Shown: piece after piece, positions 6,496 to 11,981 of the stretch | Numbering within the stretch: position 1 is the stretch's first letter | Layout of the letters: every line of letters starts with the position of its first letter | The notes under the pieces: generated by a model | What the model saw: the letters and a program-made list of their open reading frames with translations, nothing else | Told to the model about the DNA's origin: nothing | Database searches by the model: none | DNA from: Candidatus Omnitrophota bacterium | GTDB lineage: Bacteria > Omnitrophota > Koll11 > Zapsychrales > Zapsychraceae | Reading direction: 5' to 3' | NCBI GenBank assembly: GCA_023140095.1 | Contig: JAGLMJ010000030.1 | Location: forward strand, 1 to 11,981 | DNA: 11,981 nucleotides | Translations under genes and position numbers: made by a program

Positions 6496-7353
6496 TTAAA
6501 AGTCCTTAAACGCGCTGATCTTCCAAATCATGAACGCCCCGATCGTCTCGGAGATCACCGCGTAAATAAGCAGCGTCCTTCCGAGTTCGGAGATCAGCAT
6601 ATTCTCAAAAATCCTTTTATTCGACGAGTAGAGAAGAAACGCAAAGGCAACCGGAAGGATGCTCATGACGACCCCCTGGATCTTTCCCTGAATAGTAAGG
6701 GTATCCAGGTTCTGCTGGATCTTTCTGCTCTCGCGAATATTGTTGACGATACGGTTAAAGATGACGGGTAAGTTCCCCCCGGTCTCCCGGGCCAAAAGAA
6801 TCGCCGTAATCATCTGCTGCAAGGCCGGGGAGGTCATCCGGCTGTAAAGATGGTTAAGGGCCTCCTCCAGGGAAACCCCCATCTTATTTTCCCCAAGGAC
6901 AATGCCGAATTCCTTATTGATCGGATCGGGCATTTCGTCGACAACCGCCTCGAGAGCCTGCACCAGACTCAAACCACCTCGGAATGAACTCGACATGATC
7001 ATCAGCGCGTCAATTAATTGATTGTTAAATTGGGCTCTGGTCCTCTTGGTCAGGCTTTGAACGTAAATGCCCGGGAAGACAAGGCCGGCAACGATCCCAA
7101 AAAGAACGCCGAACAGGCGCATGCCTTCAGGGGCGACCAAATAAAAACCGCCGGCAAGGACCAAAGGGGCAAGGACAAACAAGCGGCTGATCTTTTTCGC
7201 TTCCTGGCGCGGCATCAGCTGCTCCATCTTATTGGATATCCTCTGCTGCTGTTTTCCGCTGGCGATCACCACCCTGTTGTACAGCATCGGAGCGATCACA
7301 TATCCAATGATCGCCACCGTGGAAAAACATAAAAATAGGGTCAATACCATCAT
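6496..7353 (-). CDS. tadB: Tad pilus inner-membrane platform protein TadB
   Basis: 285 residues. An N-terminal helix (about 3-24) and a helical pair (about 58-76 and 80-100) are followed by a T2SSF domain (about 110-240) with FNNQLIDALMIMSSSFRGG, SLVQALEAV, ILLARETGGNLP and a final pair of helices (about 226-245 and 260-280). TadB works with TadC as the membrane platform of the Flp/Tad pilus machine, contacting the TadA ATPase in the cytoplasm. Two adjacent ATG codons open the frame; I used the first, although the ribosome site (TAGAGAAA) is weak, so the second is possible. A 159-base gap with a candidate -10 box separates it from the pilin-like gene upstream, while tadC follows after one base. 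Confidence 0.93.
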   Translation of the reverse strand: MMVLTLFLCFSTVAIIGYVIAPMLYNRVVIASGKQQQRISNKMEQLMPRQEAKKISRLFVLAPLVLAGGFYLVAPEGMRLFGVLFGIVAGLVFPGIYVQSLTKRTRAQFNNQLIDALMIMSSSFRGGLSLVQALEAVVDEMPDPINKEFGIVLGENKMGVSLEEALNHLYSRMTSPALQQMITAILLARETGGNLPVIFNRIVNNIRESRKIQQNLDTLTIQGKIQGVVMSILPVAFAFLLYSSNKRIFENMLISELGRTLLIYAVISETIGAFMIWKISAFKDF

Positions 7354-7441
7354 TTTTTGATTTCTCTACCTAGTGGGAAAATTCAATGCTGCAGATTTCT
7401 TCTCCCCCATTAGTATCTTCTAATCTTGATCATTGCCCTTA

Positions 7442-7447
7442 ATTATA
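7442..7447 (-). promoter_or_regulatory. Candidate -10 box upstream of tadB
   Basis: Perfect TATAAT on the minus strand, about 90 bases before the tadB start, in the 159-base gap after the pilin-like gene. The best -35 sequence is weak (TGCATA, 16 bases away). A T-rich stretch with a five-pair hairpin (TGATC/GATCA near 7513-7493) just after the pilin stop could weakly separate the units. tadBC may therefore have its own promoter as well as read-through. Confidence 0.28.
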
Positions 7448-7512
7448 CCTTGAAATCACCCTCTATGCAGAAAAAATAATAAAATTTCTCCCTTTGATCC
7501 GCTCAAAAATGA

Positions 7513-7860
7513 TCACTCACAAATAGGAGTCTGGCAACTGGTAATGCATGCTGTGCAGGCCGGGACGGTCCTAGTAGACCGGAGGCAGTCTCTTTCGCCA
7601 CAGGTTTCTTCAAAACAAGTTTGGTTGTACCATTGTCCCGGAATTCCATAAGGACCGAACATATTCATCGCGCACTCCGTGGTCAGGTTAGGATCAAAGA
7701 TCCTTCCTTGCCCTAAAGCGTCTCCGACACTTTTCCATCTTCCGGAGAATCCTCTCACAATGTATTTCTGAAAGACAATAAACGCGGCCATAAGGAATAT
7801 GATCAGGGCGACGAATTCCATCATGGATTGCCCTCGTTTTTTCCGGTGTTTTCGTATCAT
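7513..7860 (-). CDS. Flp/type IV pilin-like protein with a cysteine-rich C-terminal tail
   Basis: 115 residues. A short basic leader ends in Gly10, followed by QSMMEF, so Glu and Phe fall at +5 and +6 after the cut, as in prepilins processed by a TadV/PilD-type peptidase. A hydrophobic helix (about 15-35) follows, then YIVRGFSGRWKSVGDALG, a style seen in Flp-like pilins. Unlike short Flp pilins, it has an extra tail of about 60 residues with eight cysteines (63, 82, 87, 92, 102, 105, 109, 114), ending in CITSCQTPIC. The even number and extracytoplasmic location suggest disulfides. It sits between the giant cysteine-rich gene (47-base gap) and tadBC, so it is probably a major or minor subunit of this Tad pilus. 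The ribosome site is weak (GAGAAAAGA directly before ATG). A TadE-like pseudopilin is the main alternative. Confidence 0.8.
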   Translation of the reverse strand: MIRKHRKKRGQSMMEFVALIIFLMAAFIVFQKYIVRGFSGRWKSVGDALGQGRIFDPNLTTECAMNMFGPYGIPGQWYNQTCFEETCGERDCLRSTRTVPACTACITSCQTPICE

Positions 7861-7907
7861 TCTTTTCTCATTCTTTTCAAGGCGCTTGAGCGGTCTTTCT
7901 TAATCCA

Positions 7908-10900
7908 TCAAAATTCCTCGCACCGAACAAATCGTAGCCCCATACCAGGAAGAGATCCCCCTTTCCAATAATATTGAGCACACGTTTCATTAACGACCCC
8001 CGACGCCAGAAACCCGTGCACAAAGTCCCAGCAAGGATCAGCTATATAAGTAGCATAAGGGCCGGGAGTTCGACTGCGGTCGTTCATTATAAACGCTCCT
8101 TCGTAGATATCTGTCGCGGCAAGCGTCCCGGGCAATAACGAAATGGTGTGGGGCGCGCAAACCAAATCAAGCTGATCAGGATTGTACGCGGTAAGATCCA
8201 GAGGCCTTAATGGATGACTCCCTTTAAAACTCCAGATCGGCACACCGTTTGGAAACCTCATAACAGGCCTGTATGTGGCCGTTGAGGCCAGCCCGCAATC
8301 CGAACATGCCGCCGGACAAGGAGCCAGTCCCGCACAAGGCTTTCCAGATTTATCTTCGTCCCAACGGGTCGTCCGGAATTTGACGGATCCACTTATACTG
8401 ACCAATTCATAACACCTTTTCGTCCCCCAGTTCTTCGTGTAAGTTTTGATCCTCGGCCATCCTGGGTCAGGGGACGATTGGCTCGCTGAACAACGATTGT
8501 CACACATGCCCGGAACACGCGCCTCTACCTTAACAATATGCCACTTACCTCGCACGGTAACTGCACCGACAACTTCGTTTTCGTCTCTCCATCCATAAAT
8601 GGCTTGATAAGGCAGGCCCGAATCACCTGAAACCGGCGCATAGTTGATCCTGGCATTGATCAGAGCTACTGTAGGAATATCGAGGAATTCATCAAGTTTT
8701 GGTATGATTCCCGTATCGAGTACAGCGTCACCGTCAATATCTTCCCACGGATCAAGTAGGCCGTTACGGTTACTATCTTCTCCATAATGGAAAATACTGA
8801 GAATGTTCTCAGCTTCCGTTAATCTCCAGCCAAGAAAATCCCGTCGTTTTGTAAATTTAGCGACTTGATTGACCGCCTCAATAACGCTTTGCCGTGTTGA
8901 GTGAAGCCATTGACCGGCGATCAGGTCGCAGCTCGGCCCGCCGGCAACTAGGACATTGACCGTAATATCGGAATCCCACGGAGCAAGAGGTTGATTTGTT
9001 ACCGCGTCACAATCCCCCGGGGCGAATCCTGCGGGCGGCCCAGCCGTCCAGGTATACGGCACGGGTGGACCCGGAAGGAGAGTGCTAGTTTGGTTTTGAG
9101 GCATCGCCTGGCAATCTGCAATATTCGCATTGCAATCGTCGAAACACCGGAGCATGGGAGCCAGGTCCGCCTCATCCATCGGCCTTATGGAGTCCCTCAT
9201 AGCTATGAGCCCATCAAACCATGGATCTCCGGGAAACCACGTCGCGCAGTCAGCCGCCCCGGCAGGATAAACCCAAGGCGTTACCCCATCCGAAGTATGC
9301 ACCGTCGGTAACCTCGGCCCGACCAGGCAGTTTTCCGGATTGCAATTGCCGAGACAATCGTTAAAGGCTGTGAGGTCTTCCCAATCCCCGTCGGCAATTG
9401 CCGGAGCCATCAGCCCCGGAAGCGTCGAGTCCCAAGGCTGATAATCCGCCGGCCAATAAACAGCCCCTCCCGCAAACGGCAGCATGGACCGCGGCAAGCG
9501 GTGACAATCTTTAAGCGAACAACTCAGCGCGCAATTTCGAAATCTGGTATCATTTCCCTCCAGCACCGTCGGAAGCTTGACCGCCGCAGCAACGTTCGCC
9601 GTAATAGCCTCAAACCAATCATTGCCTACCGTCCACCCCGGAGCGGAAATGCAATCAAGTATCGTTGCCGGATAATTATATGGCGTGATTCCATCTAAAT
9701 GGAACGCCGGCAGGGTCCCTCCTGCCCCCACAGTACAATCAGCTATCCCGCAATTGTTAAGACAGGCCTGAAAAGCCTCGCCCGCCACATGATCATATCC
9801 ATTGATGTTGTAACTAAGACAACTGACAATGTCTTCCACGTCTCCCTGGACCCCGTTCGCATTAGCGTCAAAAGTAGCGTCTTCGCCTTCTCCTGCGGGG
9901 ATTTCCGGACAAACCAGCGTTGAATCCGGAACACACCACACTTCCGTACAAGTATTTCCTGGATACCCCTCATTAAGACCGGTAAGATTGTCATAGTTGT
10001 TAATCCATCCTAGAATACGGTCCCTCATCACGATAAGTTCTTTGAGCCAAATCCTCAAAATTCCTTCGGGAATAACGGTATCATCCGGAAATATCAGAAG
10101 GCATACACCGGTACTAGGGTCGGGAAAACAAGGCGGGTCTGTCGTTGCATCTGAAATCGCCGATTCGGGTTCTATCCACACCGCCGCTTCCGGATACCAG
10201 TTCGGGAAATCCTCAGTAAAGGATGCCATATCACTCGAGGCAGCTATCACGCGCTGCGCCCACGCGAAAAAATCAGGCAATGAATAAATAAGGTCATCAA
10301 TGACATCATCCGGAAAATCTGCCGGATCCGTTGCTAGAGATGTGCATTCACAATCAGGCGTTCCCCCACATTTGAGACATTCCATAAAATAGGGTGCTGT
10401 CGTCCTGCAGAACCGGTCTCCGCCTTTCCTCCAAAAACCATCCGCCGAAGGAGGCGGAGGATAAAGAGAGTGCTGGGCGCAAATCGCGGTAGCAGGATCA
10501 TCATCGGCGAGAATGTCCCCTGGAATAGGAATTGTCACTTTATCAACGGCTAAAGGCGGGAACAGGAACAGAAAGAGGGCAGCATTGCTTACGTCCACCC
10601 AATTCCCAATTCCATCGACAAAAAAGGACCGATTGTAAAGCAGGCCGTCTGCGGGCAGAGTAGGGTCCAACGGCAAAACAAGCTGGGGGATCTCTCCGGG
10701 ATGCGGGTGCGGAGCATATCCCGGGCACGTAACACAGTCAACAAGGTTCCTGTCATCACACCAATGGCACTCTCTGGTAGTCAGCGGGTCCGCAACGATA
10801 TTCGCATGGACATTGGCCAGGTCAACACCCCAATCCGCCATCTTGTAAAAGAAAGGATAAATGCCTACCAAGGGGTCTGTATTAATAGGATTTTGCGGAG

Positions 10901-11966
10901 CGGAATAAAATCCTGTCGCGTCTTCCAGGCGAAAGTTTTCATTTCCTGCTATATGCGCAAATTGCGATGCGCGTGCCCCGGGAATTGAAAACGATGGGAT
11001 TGAATTGGGATCAGTGGAATCTTTATAAAAATCTCGATGCTCATCGTCGAGCCCGACCTGCTCACGAAATGACAAGAAGGGATTATACGGATTTTCGGTA
11101 TACCCGTCAAAAAGGAACGGGTAGCCCGTGCCTGGAGTCCCGTCGCCGGGAGGCCCTACCTGATAGGGACTTGCCGGTTCGCACTGTTGGGCCCAATAGT
11201 CATCGTCTGTCGAATTGAAACAGCTTGATGGCCGTATGTCCACTAAAGGGTCCCCGTCAATCACCGCCGTATTAGGCATACAGCAAGGATGGCATTCCGC
11301 CAATCCAAGACAGACAGCACTCGGTATAGGATCATGGAGCCCCCAGCCATCAGAGCCTTCATAAAGAAGCTCCGTCAAAGCCGTTATGAAGGCTTCAATA
11401 TCAGTATAAGCAACCTGGTCCTTAATTTGACGAAGCCTCTCTGTGTAATACATACCATACCGGCTGACCACATCATCAAACGGCGGGGATCCGATATCCG
11501 CTGCAGGCACCCACAATCTGTCCCTATCCTGGTCGATTACATCCGGAACCTCAACAGCATCTGTTACCGATTTGTTTAGAGCGGATTGGATAGCCCCTTC
11601 CGTAAACTGATTTTGCATCGACAGTGTCGCGCTTATGATCTCGTTCCACGCCGCTGTTATCCCCGGCTGAATGACGGTCATTTGTATGGCGACCGCGGCA
11701 ACCGCGAGCACCAACCCTGCGACAAGTATCCACCCGCCTCCGGCAAAAAAGGCTGCTGCCCCTGTCCCGGAAGAGAATATCGCGAGGATAATCACGACAA
11801 CAATAATAATGACCATGATGATCGCGACTAAAACTCCTGTCCATGCGCATATTTTTCGTTTACCGTCAAGGCTTGATGATGAAAGAGCTTGTCCATAGCT
11901 GGCCATATCAGACGCCAGCATGCTGGCGCTGGTATTGGACGCAATGGTCACAAGGACCCTGGCCAT
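7908..11966 (-). CDS. Giant cysteine-rich extracytoplasmic protein of the Tad pilus locus, unknown family
   Basis: 1352 residues from the ATG at 11966, which has AGGG nine bases upstream. There is no in-frame stop before the window edge, so a longer N-terminus is possible. Residues 1-34 (NTSASMLASDMASYGQALS) loosely resemble the Ala/Asn-rich stretch after the TadG N-terminal helix. Hydrophobic helices lie at about 42-64 and 75-98. The rest, about 1250 residues, is hydrophilic, rich in Pro, Asp, Trp and Cys, and probably outside the cytoplasm. Residues 735-952 contain four CX3CXnC modules (Cys735, 812, 871, 941). Ca-binding-type loops are at 700-711 and 1064-1084. No catalytic motif is recognised. 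It sits directly upstream of the pilin-like gene and tadBC, so an adhesin or pilus-associated surface role is the likeliest guess; a TadG-like scaffold is the alternative. The gene is real; its function is unknown. Confidence 0.85.
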   Translation of the reverse strand: MARVLVTIASNTSASMLASDMASYGQALSSSSLDGKRKICAWTGVLVAIIMVIIIVVVIILAIFSSGTGAAAFFAGGGWILVAGLVLAVAAVAIQMTVIQPGITAAWNEIISATLSMQNQFTEGAIQSALNKSVTDAVEVPDVIDQDRDRLWVPAADIGSPPFDDVVSRYGMYYTERLRQIKDQVAYTDIEAFITALTELLYEGSDGWGLHDPIPSAVCLGLAECHPCCMPNTAVIDGDPLVDIRPSSCFNSTDDDYWAQQCEPASPYQVGPPGDGTPGTGYPFLFDGYTENPYNPFLSFREQVGLDDEHRDFYKDSTDPNSIPSFSIPGARASQFAHIAGNENFRLEDATGFYSAPQNPINTDPLVGIYPFFYKMADWGVDLANVHANIVADPLTTRECHWCDDRNLVDCVTCPGYAPHPHPGEIPQLVLPLDPTLPADGLLYNRSFFVDGIGNWVDVSNAALFLFLFPPLAVDKVTIPIPGDILADDDPATAICAQHSLYPPPPSADGFWRKGGDRFCRTTAPYFMECLKCGGTPDCECTSLATDPADFPDDVIDDLIYSLPDFFAWAQRVIAASSDMASFTEDFPNWYPEAAVWIEPESAISDATTDPPCFPDPSTGVCLLIFPDDTVIPEGILRIWLKELIVMRDRILGWINNYDNLTGLNEGYPGNTCTEVWCVPDSTLVCPEIPAGEGEDATFDANANGVQGDVEDIVSCLSYNINGYDHVAGEAFQACLNNCGIADCTVGAGGTLPAFHLDGITPYNYPATILDCISAPGWTVGNDWFEAITANVAAAVKLPTVLEGNDTRFRNCALSCSLKDCHRLPRSMLPFAGGAVYWPADYQPWDSTLPGLMAPAIADGDWEDLTAFNDCLGNCNPENCLVGPRLPTVHTSDGVTPWVYPAGAADCATWFPGDPWFDGLIAMRDSIRPMDEADLAPMLRCFDDCNANIADCQAMPQNQTSTLLPGPPVPYTWTAGPPAGFAPGDCDAVTNQPLAPWDSDITVNVLVAGGPSCDLIAGQWLHSTRQSVIEAVNQVAKFTKRRDFLGWRLTEAENILSIFHYGEDSNRNGLLDPWEDIDGDAVLDTGIIPKLDEFLDIPTVALINARINYAPVSGDSGLPYQAIYGWRDENEVVGAVTVRGKWHIVKVEARVPGMCDNRCSASQSSPDPGWPRIKTYTKNWGTKRCYELVSISGSVKFRTTRWDEDKSGKPCAGLAPCPAACSDCGLASTATYRPVMRFPNGVPIWSFKGSHPLRPLDLTAYNPDQLDLVCAPHTISLLPGTLAATDIYEGAFIMNDRSRTPGPYATYIADPCWDFVHGFLASGVVNETCAQYYWKGGSLPGMGLRFVRCEEF
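8715..8777 (-). other. EF-hand / thrombospondin-3-like Ca-binding loop in the giant protein
   Basis: Encodes residues 1064-1084: DSNRNGLLDPWE followed by DIDGDAVLD. Asp1064, Asn1066, Asn1068, Gly1069, Asp1072 and Glu1075 fit positions 1, 3, 5, 6, 9 and 12 of an EF-hand loop, and the whole resembles a thrombospondin type 3 repeat. Likely binds calcium and stiffens the protein outside the cell. Confidence 0.65.
9111..9764 (-). repeat. Four diverged cysteine modules in the giant protein
   Basis: Residues 735-952 hold CLNNCGIADC (735), CALSCSLKDC (812), CLGNCNPENC (871) and CFDDCNANIADC (941), 77, 59 and 70 residues apart. Each is followed by a Pro-rich part; modules 1 and 3 also share a TPYNYPA / TPWVYPA motif and a DC nearby. 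The DNA copies are too diverged for recent duplication; this is an old protein-level repeat, probably disulfide-bonded. Confidence 0.65.
9834..9869 (-). other. Second EF-hand-like loop in the giant protein
   Basis: Encodes residues 700-711, DANANGVQGDVE: Asp700, Asn702, Asn704, Gly705 and Glu711 fit the EF-hand loop positions 1, 3, 5, 6 and 12. It immediately precedes the first cysteine module. Weaker match than the loop at 1064. Confidence 0.45.
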
Positions 11967-11981
11967 GGTAAATTGCCCTAA

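Overview
The window looks like a bacterial chromosome segment carrying part of a Tad (tight adherence) pilus locus. Two very large, unfamiliar extracytoplasmic proteins lie on the same strand, and a small accessory cassette is inserted between them. My best guess for the source is an uncultured PVC-type bacterium such as Omnitrophota. This rests on the Flp-like pilin style, the tadB-tadC pair and the giant secreted proteins including a C39-peptidase protein. It is inference from general style, not from a marker gene.

Layout, right to left along the minus strand. Positions 11966-7908 encode a 1352-residue, cysteine-rich protein with two N-terminal membrane segments, four CX3CXnC modules and Ca-binding-type loops. 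Next is a 115-residue Flp/type IV-pilin-like protein with a cysteine-rich tail (7860-7513). After a 159-bp gap with a candidate promoter come tadB (7353-6496) and tadC (6494-5613), separated by one base. Together these could supply a pilin, the inner-membrane platform of its assembly machine, and a large surface protein that may be displayed or exported with it. No ATPase (tadA), secretin (rcpA) or prepilin peptidase (tadV) lies in the window.

Positions 4145-5525 form an accessory patch in the opposite direction. It contains a roughly 304-bp element with 16-bp imperfect terminal inverted repeats, a 27-bp near-perfect palindrome, a candidate promoter, and a gene fusing a DUF1016/YhcG N-terminal domain to a staphylococcal-nuclease domain. 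The nuclease domain keeps most catalytic residues but has Ala where the general-base Glu is expected. The gene is convergent with tadC.

Positions 3093-4144 are non-coding and strikingly AT-rich. They hold two candidate minus-strand promoters, a perfect 16-bp palindrome and a minus-strand terminator-like hairpin. All precede the leftmost gene, so this may be a long regulated leader.

Positions 3092-1 hold the start of a very large minus-strand gene (1030 codons visible, 3' end outside the window). Its protein has an N-terminal membrane/signal segment, a C39-like cysteine peptidase domain with a recognisable Cys/His/Asp triad, hydrophobic Gly/Ala-rich segments, a Ser/Thr/Gly-rich linker and a long charged helical region. 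A peptidase predicted outside the cytoplasm next to pilus genes, and the shared cysteine pattern of the pilin and the giant protein, are the most unusual features here.
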